From Bremerella volcania (lineage in GTDB: Bacteria; Planctomycetota; Planctomycetia; Pirellulales; Pirellulaceae): a stretch of DNA of 64,000 bases. The position numbers were made by a program, and so were the translations under genes. The stretch is taken from positions 6,138,001-6,202,000 of the forward strand of contig NZ_CP036289.1 in NCBI RefSeq assembly GCF_007748115.1. The letters are read 5' to 3'. The notes under the pieces were generated by a model. It was given only the letters and a program-made list of their open reading frames with translations. It was not told the DNA's origin and searched no databases. Every line of letters starts with the position of its first letter. The stretch's first letter is position 1. Shown here one piece after another: positions 24,459 through 32,663 of this stretch.

Positions 24459-25532
24459 TTAGAATCCCCTCGACTTGATGACTTCCCCTTCGTTCATGCT
24501 CGCCATTTCAGCGGCCAGAATCAGGTCGATTGTTTCGGGCTGGAAACTGACCGAGCCGTCGCCGAATAGAACATTCCCGCCGCCTGGGTGCTCGGAGTAC
24601 ATCTGCCCCACGTGCAGCGTCGGGAAGTTAATGGGATGAATGATGGGATCGCCGGTAATGTCGAGTTCGCCGCCGGATGGTCCGACATGCATCATGACGA
24701 GCGTGGCCGCGGCATCGGGACCATTTTCAGGCGTGGAGTATCGTGGGTGCGTGAATGCCCCAGGAATGACGCCGACCCAAGTCTTGTCGCTGAGTTTCGA
24801 GGAGTGCTCGCTGATGAACAGGGTGTTGGTCGTTCCATCGGTAACATCACGAAAGCCGACCTTCGAGTTTCGGTAGAATGGCCCGTCGGCGACCTTCGAC
24901 GCATCACCATGAATCTGAACCGTGGTGGTGGCACCGGTATAGATATTGGTAAACACCGGGCCACTGGCCGACGAACCGCAGTCTCCCCAGCACGACTCTT
25001 GCCCATGACTGGCGATGTAATGCGACCGACCTACGACAATCGAACTGCCAAACCGCGATAAGGCATTCCCGGAACTATCACGAACCGTAAAGGGATCGTG
25101 CTCGCCGCTGGACGATGGGCACAGATAGGCTTCCAGCTTGGTGTTGATAAAAGGCCGATTCGCCGAATCCCAGATGGGCTGTCTCATATTCAGCGAATCA
25201 GTAATGGTGCGCTGCTCCATGAAGGGAAGGATCAATGCGGCCCAGCCCCAACCAGGGGCGGCATCCCATGTATCGGAATCGATCGAAGCCCAGGCCGGCC
25301 CGTTGCCATCACGCGTCTTGTAGCTGACGTATCCCGAGGGAAAGACTTGATGGGTGGAAGCATAATTATGGATGGCCAGCCCGATCTGTTTGAGGTTATT
25401 GGTGCACTGCATCCGCCGAGCCGCCTCCCGGGCCTGCTGCACCGCCGGCAATAGCAAGGAAATCAACACTCCGATGATGGCAATAACCACCAACAACTCG
25501 ACCAAGGTAAACCCACGACGCGAATTATTCAT
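24459..25532 (-). CDS. DUF1559 pseudopilin-like protein
   Basis: 357 residues from the ATG at 25532; the frame to 25568 adds 12 residues without similarity. The N terminus is a type IV prepilin signal: basic MNNSRRG followed by FTLVELLVVIAIIGVL, where the prepilin peptidase would cut after Gly7. The DUF1559 domain follows and ends with the HPGGGNVLFGDGSV motif (H-X9-DG) near the C terminus. Large families of these proteins occur in planctomycetes; their role is unknown, perhaps in surface fibres or a type II-like secretion machine. Two near-identical 18-bp palindromes lie 66 and 126 bp upstream. Confidence 0.92.
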   Translation of the reverse strand: MNNSRRGFTLVELLVVIAIIGVLISLLLPAVQQAREAARRMQCTNNLKQIGLAIHNYASTHQVFPSGYVSYKTRDGNGPAWASIDSDTWDAAPGWGWAALILPFMEQRTITDSLNMRQPIWDSANRPFINTKLEAYLCPSSSGEHDPFTVRDSSGNALSRFGSSIVVGRSHYIASHGQESCWGDCGSSASGPVFTNIYTGATTTVQIHGDASKVADGPFYRNSKVGFRDVTDGTTNTLFISEHSSKLSDKTWVGVIPGAFTHPRYSTPENGPDAAATLVMMHVGPSGGELDITGDPIIHPINFPTLHVGQMYSEHPGGGNVLFGDGSVSFQPETIDLILAAEMASMNEGEVIKSRGF

Positions 25533-25597
25533 TTGAGCAGACCTTCCCCAGCAATTGCCAAAAATCAAAGTTCATTTTTTTGAGAGCATCATTTTAG

Positions 25598-25675
25598 TTT
25601 TGGACTAATCAAAAATCTACTGCCGACAGCACCCGTTTGTCAATAGCCAAACAATGCTTTTTGGTTAATCAAAAA
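25598..25675. promoter_or_regulatory. Pair of 18-bp operator-like sites upstream of the DUF1559 gene
   Basis: Site 1 is at 25598-25615 (TTTTGGACTAATCAAAAA) and site 2 at 25658-25675 (TTTTTGGTTAATCAAAAA). They match at 15 of 18 positions and each is close to a palindrome of type TTTTTGnTTAAnCAAAAA. The offset between them is exactly 60 bp, so they lie on nearly the same face of the helix. This looks like a regulator binding at two sites upstream of the pseudopilin gene. Confidence 0.5.
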
Positions 25676-25736
25676 CTGCTCGTATGGCTATCGCCTTGGA
25701 ACGAAGGTTGCGGATACTCAAGCCGGGAAGGCGAGG

Positions 25737-26225
25737 TTAGATTTTGGCGACAAACTCGAGGCCGACTTTGACCCGAATCTCGCCTGTTTCGAGATCGAAA
25801 TAGATGACTCGGCCACTCGATCCACCGATGTGCTGAGCCAAGATGGGGATCTTCTGGAGTCTTAAAAGCTCGCAGGCCTTGTCGATGTTCTTACGACCCA
25901 CTTCATGGGAAGAGCTCGAAACTTTGAACATATTCGAGCCGCCAGTAATCTTGGCGACGATCGCTCGACGTCGAGCGCCGTTTTTGGCCAATTGGTCCAA
26001 CATCTCGGGAATAGCCGTATCGACAAAGCGGCCAGGCTGTTTGGTGCAACCTTGGCTGTCGCTGAGCATCGCATGCGCAAGGGCCCCGAGACGCGTCTCC
26101 TGACACCATAGCGAAATACCGACGCAGCTACCCAGCAACGTCTCCAGCACATTGGGTGCAGAGGAGGCAACAATCCCGGCCATAGGCACACGGATCGAGG
26201 TTTTGCTAAGGATTGCGGTAGCCAT
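25737..26225 (-). CDS. cheD: Chemoreceptor glutamine deamidase CheD
   Basis: 162 residues from the ATG at 26225. CheD deamidates specific glutamines in chemoreceptors and interacts with CheC phosphatase. The motif LGSCVG at 31-36 holds the catalytic Cys34, and HAML holds His51, 17 residues later, the same spacing as in characterised CheD. GGSSGRVIYFDLETG near the C terminus is also conserved. No other chemotaxis gene is in the window, so the gene is an orphan here. Confidence 0.92.
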   Translation of the reverse strand: MATAILSKTSIRVPMAGIVASSAPNVLETLLGSCVGISLWCQETRLGALAHAMLSDSQGCTKQPGRFVDTAIPEMLDQLAKNGARRRAIVAKITGGSNMFKVSSSSHEVGRKNIDKACELLRLQKIPILAQHIGGSSGRVIYFDLETGEIRVKVGLEFVAKI

Positions 26226-26592
26226 TTCGCGTTGTCCCTGTCCATTCGGCAATCGCGCCCCACACGGATACGGGGTGCGTCTAAATCTAGCTTACGATCA
26301 CCGGCAGGGGACAACTGATGAGAATTTCTCGCCGTTTCCCGTCCTGGGAGAACAGCCTAATCTGCCAAACACAGCGATTATTCTGATCGAATCACTTGTG
26401 CGGGTTAAATGCCCGCCAGCTGAATTGGCTTTCCGGGCCAAAATGTCTCCGTTGAAATTCCGCGATATCTTGCTATTCCTCTACCGAAAAGTTGACTTTG
26501 CTTTGATTAATTGGTACTAAATAATTCACAACTTGCTGAGCCTCTGATAACCTCCGCTTGTTCACCCTTTTACGCATTCATAAAGAAGAATC
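26226..26592. other. Divergent intergenic region with a possible promoter
   Basis: 367 bp between cheD and a small plus-strand gene. Frames crossing it are not gene-like. The right end is AT-rich and carries a possible promoter at 26492-26520. Confidence 0.5.
26492..26520 (+). promoter_or_regulatory. Possible sigma-70-type promoter
   Basis: TTGACT, a 17-bp AT-rich spacer, then TACTAA, 73 bp before the start of the 92-residue gene. The -35 box is good (5 of 6) but the -10 box is weak (3 of 6). Confidence 0.3.
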
Positions 26593-26871
26593 ATGGCCAA
26601 AAAGAAGGCGAAGGCGTCGGCTGCGGACGCTAATAAACGAGTTCCCCGCAAAGAGCCCTACGACAGTGATCGCATGAGCAATGTCGTGGAACGCCTGCGT
26701 GAGCAAGCGGGACGCATTTCGCAGTTGGCTCGCACGCTGGATGACGCCGACATTGATGAAGTCGTGATCGATGGCCATGCCATGCTCTTGCGCGGATTGA
26801 ACCAGATCGACAACTTCGCCGACAACGCAGCACGTGCCGTACGCGAAGCCCGTACGATGAAGTTCGGCTAA
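26593..26871 (+). CDS. Small conserved-looking protein of unknown function
   Basis: 92 residues, no signal or membrane segment. The first 20 residues are Lys/Ala-rich (MAKKKAKASAADANKR), the rest is predicted helical (NVVERLREQAGRISQLARTL, then DGHAMLLRGLNQIDNFA). An AAGAAG ribosome site lies 7 nt upstream. The basic tail hints at nucleic-acid contact, but this is a guess. I do not recognise the family. Confidence 0.65.
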   Translation: MAKKKAKASAADANKRVPRKEPYDSDRMSNVVERLREQAGRISQLARTLDDADIDEVVIDGHAMLLRGLNQIDNFADNAARAVREARTMKFG

Positions 26872-26961
26872 GCGAAAAGCCCGTACCGCCTCAGAATAGA
26901 TCTCTCTTCCTGAAGTTTCGCCGAGAGGTCTGACACTCTCTTTTTCCGCGCGGGGGAGCGA

Positions 26962-27342
26962 ATGGCCGATAAGAAGGTCTCCTGGGCCGCGTGGGGCTGG
27001 TTGACTCTTTTGGCGCTTATGCTGGTCATCCCAATTCTGGGCGTGGCCATCGATCAGGCGTCCGTGCTGGGCTCTCTTCTCATTCCCGTGATCGCGGGCA
27101 CCGTGCTCGGTGCATCGACATTACTGGCTGCGCTAACCATCAAGAACTTTCCCTGGTGGTGGTCGATCGCATTGGCCCTATGGGCATTGATGCTGGTGCT
27201 GTTTCACCGGCAGCTTGGGCTGCTGCTAACTGGAGGCGTGCTCGGGTGCATTCTGGTCGTATTTCGAGCGCCCTTATTGCAAGCCAGCCAGCGTATCGTT
27301 CGCTGGTATCTTAATCGTAGAAAATCAGAGACGCCTGATTGA
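26962..27342 (+). CDS. Small multi-pass membrane protein
   Basis: 126 residues with about four transmembrane helices (first WGWLTLLALMLVIPILGVAI, last in QLGLLLTGGVLGCILVVFRA) and a basic C terminus. A GGGGGAG ribosome site is 5 nt upstream of the ATG. No family recognised. The stop is 10 bp from the stop of the convergent HExxH gene. Confidence 0.65.
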   Translation: MADKKVSWAAWGWLTLLALMLVIPILGVAIDQASVLGSLLIPVIAGTVLGASTLLAALTIKNFPWWWSIALALWALMLVLFHRQLGLLLTGGVLGCILVVFRAPLLQASQRIVRWYLNRRKSETPD

Positions 27343-27352
27343 GCACAATGAG

Positions 27353-28102
27353 CTAGTTCGAGGCCATATCGGCATCCGACTCTTGATCTTCATCGGCCAT
27401 CGGTTTTTCATTCCACAGCATCTCGATCACTCGAAAACCTTCGGGATCGTGCTCTTTCAGTTCCGGCTTCACGAACGGATAAAAGTCGTTGGTCCCAAAA
27501 TAGGCTTCCGTCAACTCAGAGAAGTATTCCTTTTCATCATCCATGGCGTAATGCTTCTTCTGCGAGCCATCGATGTGGCGTACCTTGTCGTACTTGCCTG
27601 ACTTCTGGGCCGCTTGGAACGCTTCAACAATTCGCGAATCGTCATACCCAAACACCTGGTCATGGTAGCCGTGCGAGAGTTCGTGCAGCAGCATGAATGG
27701 TTGCTCTTTGGTCCACTGCAGGAACGTCTTCGCGCTGGCAACTTCGACCGCTTTGGCTTTCTCTGGCAGGAAACCATTATCAGTCAGCCAGTCGGCAGAC
27801 ACGTGGTAGCACGCACACGGATTCACTTTTGTGTTGTCGCTTTCGAGCCAGATCGGAATTTTTTGAAGCGCGGTGACGGCATGCTCTGGCAAGCGTCGCT
27901 GGATCTCGTAGAGCTGGTGGTCGATAAGCTCCAACAAGGCATCCCCGGTTTCCTTCTCTTCACGCAGCAAAGTCTTATGGACGAAGACGTCCCAGCCGCG
28001 GATGTTTTTCTGTTGGTAGGCACTGACAGGTTCTGGTTTAGCGGTCTCCTGGTTACTCGCTTCCGCTCCCAAGACTACCGCACAGATCACGAACCAATGC
28101 AT
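27353..28102 (-). CDS. Putative exported zinc metallopeptidase (HELSH)
   Basis: 249 residues with a short signal peptide (1-16, cleavage near GAEAS). The motif HELSH at 140-144 fits HExxH, where the histidines bind zinc and the glutamate is catalytic. A second conserved block, about 50 residues later, DDEKEYFSELTEAYFG (188-203), could give the third ligand (E196 or E199), as in gluzincins. Cysteines 96 and 98 lie close together. The protein resembles the metallopeptidase-like secreted proteins seen in planctomycetes and, loosely, the lethal-factor-type fold. Activity is inferred from motif only. Downstream lies the membrane-protein gene on the other strand. Confidence 0.7.
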   Translation of the reverse strand: MHWFVICAVVLGAEASNQETAKPEPVSAYQQKNIRGWDVFVHKTLLREEKETGDALLELIDHQLYEIQRRLPEHAVTALQKIPIWLESDNTKVNPCACYHVSADWLTDNGFLPEKAKAVEVASAKTFLQWTKEQPFMLLHELSHGYHDQVFGYDDSRIVEAFQAAQKSGKYDKVRHIDGSQKKHYAMDDEKEYFSELTEAYFGTNDFYPFVKPELKEHDPEGFRVIEMLWNEKPMADEDQESDADMASN

Positions 28103-28193
28103 TGACAGACTCCCTAAGAAACCAGGTAAACGGCTTGCTTCAGATTAGCCGAATGGTGACCAGCCTGCAAAATGAGCGTGACGAAGTCCCTGC

Positions 28194-28676
28194 TTACGAT
28201 GCTGAATACTGCTCGGCGTATTCGACGACCCACAAATCGATCAGGTCACGAAAGTCGGCTTCGTCAACCTCGCTCAGCTTCTCAAAGTGCGTTCGATGAA
28301 ACAGTTCTTTGTTGCGGATCATGGCTTTGCCAGAGAGTTCCAGCACACGCACTGACGAATAAGGCTTGACCGCTAACTCGATGCGGCTGTAGAGATTGCG
28401 ACGCCTTCCACCAGTCAGATCGAGATCATCGCGAACGCAGGCCCCGCCCCATCCTTGATCGCCGAACAGCGTTTCATACTGGAAACCAGGGAAGTGATTG
28501 GGGAGCTTTTGCAGACACTTCTCGATGTAATCCGAGACCTTGAGACGCAATCGACTGTGCAGTTCTCGGCATTCCTCATCGGACATCGCTGCTTCCTCGG
28601 CAGCACGTCGCTTCGATTCGCTCCGTTTCTCACCGCGCTCGATGGCACGTTTCAGTCGATCTTCAAAGTCGGACAT
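28194..28676 (-). CDS. Conserved hypothetical protein
   Basis: 160 residues, cytosolic by appearance. The first 45 residues are a charged helix (RLKRAIERGEKRSESKRRAA), possibly a coiled coil. The rest is mixed alpha/beta with GFQYETLFGDQGWGG and a Leu/Glu-rich end, WVVEYAEQY. No family recognised. It is transcribed in the same direction as tex, 134 bp downstream of it. Confidence 0.65.
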   Translation of the reverse strand: MSDFEDRLKRAIERGEKRSESKRRAAEEAAMSDEECRELHSRLRLKVSDYIEKCLQKLPNHFPGFQYETLFGDQGWGGACVRDDLDLTGGRRRNLYSRIELAVKPYSSVRVLELSGKAMIRNKELFHRTHFEKLSEVDEADFRDLIDLWVVEYAEQYSAS

Positions 28677-28810
28677 ACGTCAGTCTTTCCCCTAGGCGAA
28701 ACATGGCAATACGATCATTCCATTATTACGCCTGATCGCGGTAGGAAACACCACCGCTTTGAATGGAAGCGTTTTCGGCCTTCGGTGAGGGAATGCGTCG
28801 AGCGAGAAAC

Positions 28811-31800
28811 CTACTTCTTTGGCTTCTTTTTATCTTCCCGCTGCATGTCGAAGAACTGCTGAAGGTCGCCGAATGAACGCAGCGGCTCCTTCCCTTCCTT
28901 CATCGCGTCGGTGATCGGCTTGGAAGGTTTCGGCTTGGCACGACGCTCAGAGTGGCGAGGCTTGCCACCTTGTTTGCCCTTGCCGTGGCCACCACCCGCT
29001 TGCGGTTTGTGACCGGCTTTCGCCTTCGGGCGCTGAGGACGCTCTGAGCGGGGAGGGCGATTGGGACGTCCCTGGGGCTTTTCCTTCTTCTCGGTTTGAA
29101 TCGAAGGATCAATCGCAGTCAAGGAGACACGGCGTCGTTCGCGATCGATTTCAATCACCCAGACGCGAATGACGTCTCCAACGCTGACCACTTCGTGCGG
29201 GTCGGCGACGTAGCGATCTGCCAGACGGCTGATGTGAACCATGCCGCTGTCGTGGAGACCAATATCGACGAACGCCCCGAAGTCGACCACATTCAGCACC
29301 GTGCCCATCATCTCCATGCCAGGCTCCAAGTCTTCCAGCTTGAGCACGCCACGGCGGAAGAGCGGAGGTGGGAAGTCGGCACGGGGGTCGCGACCTGGAC
29401 GCGAAAGAGCACCGGTAATGTCGCGAGCCAGGTGGACACCGATGCTCAATTCTTCGGCCAGCTTATCGATATCGGCGGATGCAATCTTGGCCAGAAGCTG
29501 TTTGTGATTCTCGTCTGATGCCGCGATCTCGGCTGGGGCTGGCTGCGGAGCCGGCACATCGGGATCGTCGCTTACGGTATCGGTGACTTCGGTTGCCTCG
29601 CTGCTGGACTCAACCGCCGGAGCCGCTACTTCTTCAGAAACGACCGGGGCTTCCGATGCAACTGCCTCGGCGGTGGGCTCACTGCCAGCTTCTGCTGGAG
29701 TGGCTGCCGATGCAACTGCTTCGGCAACCTCGGCTTCTACCGGTTGCGGCTCGGTCGCTGGCTCGGCAACCGCCTGCTCTTCTACCAACTGGAACGACTT
29801 TGGCTTCTCGACAATCGGTGGTGGCGACGGAACGGTCGACAATACCTCAGTCAACGAGCAGCCGAGCTTATCCAGAAGCTTCGTGGCGACCTCGTAGCTT
29901 TCCGGGTGAATCCAGGTCGCATCCAGGGGATTCTCGGCGGGAACGACCTTCAAAAAACCGGCCGCTTGAACGAATGTGGCTTCCCCGATTCCAGCAACTT
30001 CACGAATTTCTTCACGCGAGCGGAAGGGGCCTTTTGCCTGACGGTGTTCATAGATTCGACGTGCCGTGAGTTGATTGAGGCCAGACACGTAACTCAGCAG
30101 GGCAGGGCTGGCCGTGTTGACGTCGACGCCCACGTAGTTCACGCACGATTCGACCACGTCGTCCAGCGAGTCTCGCAGATGCTTCGCTTTGACGTCGTGC
30201 TGGTAAAGTCCCACACCAATGTTGGATGGGTTGATCTTTACCAGTTCTGAGAGTGGATCCAGCAGTCGGCGACCGATGCTGATCGTGCCACGGATGGTCG
30301 CATCGAATTTGGGAAACTCTTCGCGTCCCAGTTCACTGGTCGAGTAGACACTGGCACCCGCTTCGTTGACGATCAGGTAACAAATGTCGCGGTCTTTCAG
30401 TTCGTCGGCGATGGCGCTGGCAACGATCTGTTCGGTTTCACGACAAGCAGTGCCGTTTCCGATCGCGACGATCTGCGCGTCGAACTGCTTGATCATTTCA
30501 ACAATTCGACTGCGGCTCTTCTCGACGCGATCCTGAGGACCAATCAGGTGAATCACTCCGGTGCCCAGCACATTGCCAAATGGATCGATCGCGACCAGCT
30601 TGCATCCACTGCGGAAGCCCGGGTCGACGGCGAGAACGCGTTTACCGCGAACAGGCGGCTGGAGCAGCAGTTTACGAAGATTACAGGCAAAGACCTCGAT
30701 GGCATGCGTTTCCGCTTTCTCGGTCAGCTCGCGGCGGATTTCCCGTTCGATGCCTGGAATGATCAGACGGTTGAGACTATCGCGCAGACACTGCTTCAAG
30801 TATTCGGCGTGCGAATGCCCTTCGGGAATCACCACCTCTTCGGCCGTCTTGATGATTTTATCGAAATCGACCTCGATCCGAACCTTCAGGAATCGGGTAC
30901 GGTCGCCCCGATTGATGGCCAGGACCCGGTGTGGTGGGATTTTCGAGACGGGCTCATGATAGTCGTAGTAGTCGCGGAAGGCCTTGTCCTTCTTGGCACG
31001 TTCCTTTTCTTTCTGTCGCTTGCGTTTCTCGCGGCGAATCTCTTGAATCGTGGGCTTCTTCCCGCTCTCTTTGTCCGTTTCAGGTTTCGCCGCGGGCTTT
31101 GTTTCGCCAGAGTCGCTCGTTTCGGCTTCGGAAGTTACTTCCGTGGTCTTCGAGGATTCTTCCTCGTGGGTAGCCGATACGTCGTCTTGGGAATCGCTAT
31201 CGTCTTCGTCGGAGTCGGACTTGTCTGGCTGGTCTGCGTTCTCGATGCGCGCGCTGGTCAACTGTCCCGTTTTCCAGAACAGCTTACGAAGCCGCCCCCG
31301 CAACAGGGCGTTTTCGGAGAAGACTTCCGCAATGATGCATCCCACCCCTTGGATGACGGCATCGGTATCGGCCAGTGACTTCTCGGCATCGACGAATGCT
31401 TCCGCCCGGGCCTTCAGGTCTTTGGCCTCTTCAGCATCATTGAGCACTTCCAGGGCCAGCGGCTCCAAACCACGTTCGCGGGCCTGGGTTGCCAGGGTTT
31501 GCTTCTTCGGTTTGAAGGGAAGATAGAGATCTTCCAGGAGCTTCTGGGTCTGGGCTTTCTTGATCTGCTCGGCGAGTTCGTCGGTCAGCTTCTCTTGCGA
31601 CTGGATCGACTTGAGAATGGTCCGCTTGCGCTCGTTCAATTGACGCAGCTTCGTGTTGCTGCTTTGAATGGCGCGGATCTGCTCCTCGTCCAAGCCACCT
31701 GTCTCGTCTTTACGATAGCGCGTAATAAACGGAACGGTGTTCCCATCATCAAGCAGTTCGACGGTTCGCTGAACTTTTTCGAGAGGAATACCAACTTCAC

Positions 31801-31840
31801 GGGCGACAACTTGAAGGTCCGTGACGATCGTCGTATCCAT
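28811..31840 (-). CDS. tex: Tex family RNA-binding transcription accessory protein with large insertions
   Basis: 1009 residues from the ATG at 31840; the frame is open to 31942 but that part is not Tex-like. Tex binds RNA and affects transcription and toxin or stress responses in several bacteria. Order: N-terminal Tex domain (GIPLEKVQRTVELLDDGNTV), YqgF-like RNase H fold (LAVDPGFRSGCKLVAIDPFG), helix-hairpin-helix region (NTASPALLSYVSGLNQLTAR), S1 RNA-binding domain (LEPGMEMMGTVLNVVDFGAF). Two insertions are unusual: an acidic-then-basic stretch of about 100 residues (S/D/E-rich, then KRKRQKEKERAKK) inside the N-terminal half, and an Ala/Glu/Pro-rich stretch of about 120 residues before the S1 domain. 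The C-terminal tail is strongly basic. Other Tex proteins are about 750-780 residues. Confidence 0.93.
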   Translation of the reverse strand: MDTTIVTDLQVVAREVGIPLEKVQRTVELLDDGNTVPFITRYRKDETGGLDEEQIRAIQSSNTKLRQLNERKRTILKSIQSQEKLTDELAEQIKKAQTQKLLEDLYLPFKPKKQTLATQARERGLEPLALEVLNDAEEAKDLKARAEAFVDAEKSLADTDAVIQGVGCIIAEVFSENALLRGRLRKLFWKTGQLTSARIENADQPDKSDSDEDDSDSQDDVSATHEEESSKTTEVTSEAETSDSGETKPAAKPETDKESGKKPTIQEIRREKRKRQKEKERAKKDKAFRDYYDYHEPVSKIPPHRVLAINRGDRTRFLKVRIEVDFDKIIKTAEEVVIPEGHSHAEYLKQCLRDSLNRLIIPGIEREIRRELTEKAETHAIEVFACNLRKLLLQPPVRGKRVLAVDPGFRSGCKLVAIDPFGNVLGTGVIHLIGPQDRVEKSRSRIVEMIKQFDAQIVAIGNGTACRETEQIVASAIADELKDRDICYLIVNEAGASVYSTSELGREEFPKFDATIRGTISIGRRLLDPLSELVKINPSNIGVGLYQHDVKAKHLRDSLDDVVESCVNYVGVDVNTASPALLSYVSGLNQLTARRIYEHRQAKGPFRSREEIREVAGIGEATFVQAAGFLKVVPAENPLDATWIHPESYEVATKLLDKLGCSLTEVLSTVPSPPPIVEKPKSFQLVEEQAVAEPATEPQPVEAEVAEAVASAATPAEAGSEPTAEAVASEAPVVSEEVAAPAVESSSEATEVTDTVSDDPDVPAPQPAPAEIAASDENHKQLLAKIASADIDKLAEELSIGVHLARDITGALSRPGRDPRADFPPPLFRRGVLKLEDLEPGMEMMGTVLNVVDFGAFVDIGLHDSGMVHISRLADRYVADPHEVVSVGDVIRVWVIEIDRERRRVSLTAIDPSIQTEKKEKPQGRPNRPPRSERPQRPKAKAGHKPQAGGGHGKGKQGGKPRHSERRAKPKPSKPITDAMKEGKEPLRSFGDLQQFFDMQREDKKKPKK

Positions 31841-31867
31841 GGGGATGCCTGAGGAGCTTTCGCAAAC

Positions 31868-31940
31868 TTGCGCGTCATAGATTTGACGTAAGCGCAAATG
31901 CTGGTTGACTAAAGCGATACCTAGTATCGATGATACCAGC
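31868..31940 (-). promoter_or_regulatory. Tandem dyads in the tex leader
   Basis: Dyad A: TTGCGC (31868-31873) + GTCA (31874-31877) pairs with TGAC (31884-31887) + GCGCAA (31892-31897), leaving a 4-nt bulge. Dyad B: GCTGGT (31900-31905) pairs with ACCAGC (31935-31940), with an inner GATAC/GTATC dyad (31916-31928). They lie 28-100 nt upstream of the tex ATG and may be leader-RNA hairpins or operators. No terminator T tract is seen. Confidence 0.4.
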
Positions 31941-32128
31941 ACGGCAACATAGGGGCAGCGATGGCGGTTGTCAAGGATTAGCGGGGAGATATGACCCCAT
32001 ATTTAACGCACGTTTTGCATGAATCTTGGACCGTCACCTCGTTGTGGTGCCTTGGGATCACAAATCAGGGGAACTTGAGGAACTACGCAGCCTGCTGCTT
32101 TTACCGCGCATTCAAACGATAAACGCGC

Positions 32129-32167
32129 AAAAAAGTGCCGCCCTCAGAGGACTCTGACGGGCGGCAC
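32129..32167 (-). terminator. Intrinsic terminator of the small lipoprotein gene
   Basis: A 9-bp GC-rich stem (32135-32143 with 32159-32167) continues as 6 bp (32144-32149 with 32152-32157) after a one-base bulge, followed on the minus strand by six T residues. It is 34 nt downstream of the stop codon. Confidence 0.88.
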
Positions 32168-32200
32168 TCGCGTCTTCGTGTTCCAAATTGCGACGAACGC

Positions 32201-32422
32201 TTAGTATCCAATATCGAACGGAGCCGGATCCAGGAAGTCTCGCGGCCCGCGCGTTGTGTAGTAGGGGTACGTGACTTGGGCCGAACCAGGGCCGCTTTGA
32301 ACGGCAGGCGGTGGTGCGCTGACGCTGGTCGGGTTGTTGCAGGGGCTCGCCCCGATATGATGGCAGCAGCCACTACCCGCCAGAAGGCATACGGCTGCCA
32401 GAATGAAGAACAAGCGATTCAT
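32201..32422 (-). CDS. Small lipoprotein of unknown function
   Basis: 73 residues from the ATG at 32422; the longer frame adds 18 very basic residues with no ribosome site. The signal MNRLFFILAAVCLLAGSGC ends with the lipobox AGSGC, so Cys19 or Cys20 is probably lipidated. The mature part is only about 54 residues, rich in Pro, Ser and Thr, with HHIGASPC near the start and YPYYTTRGPRDFLDPAP near the end. The last segment is typical of short planctomycete lipoproteins. It has its own strong terminator. Confidence 0.75.
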   Translation of the reverse strand: MNRLFFILAAVCLLAGSGCCHHIGASPCNNPTSVSAPPPAVQSGPGSAQVTYPYYTTRGPRDFLDPAPFDIGY

Positions 32423-32663
32423 GGTGAATTTCCTCGCGCGTTTGCGGGCACGGCGTTGGGTCGTTTTGGGGGTCATTCCATTCAGCGCGAAGGTGCAGGG
32501 GCCTTGTGCCGAAATGGGTCGCTCGCCAAGTGTCTCTACCGGGCAAGTCCAATAGGATTGATCGGCCTAAGATCCGGGAAAATTGAACAAATCAGGTCAA
32601 TCCCTACCAGCCGTTACAGATTTCAGGCTTAGCCCCGAAGAATTGCTCCAGTGCTAGCGGAGC

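Larger units (their letters stand above)
31841..32200. other. Region between tex and the small lipoprotein gene
   Basis: 360 bp. It contains the terminator of the lipoprotein gene (32129-32167) and, nearer tex, two dyads at 31868-31897 and 31900-31940 which would lie in the tex leader. Nothing gene-like. Confidence 0.55.
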
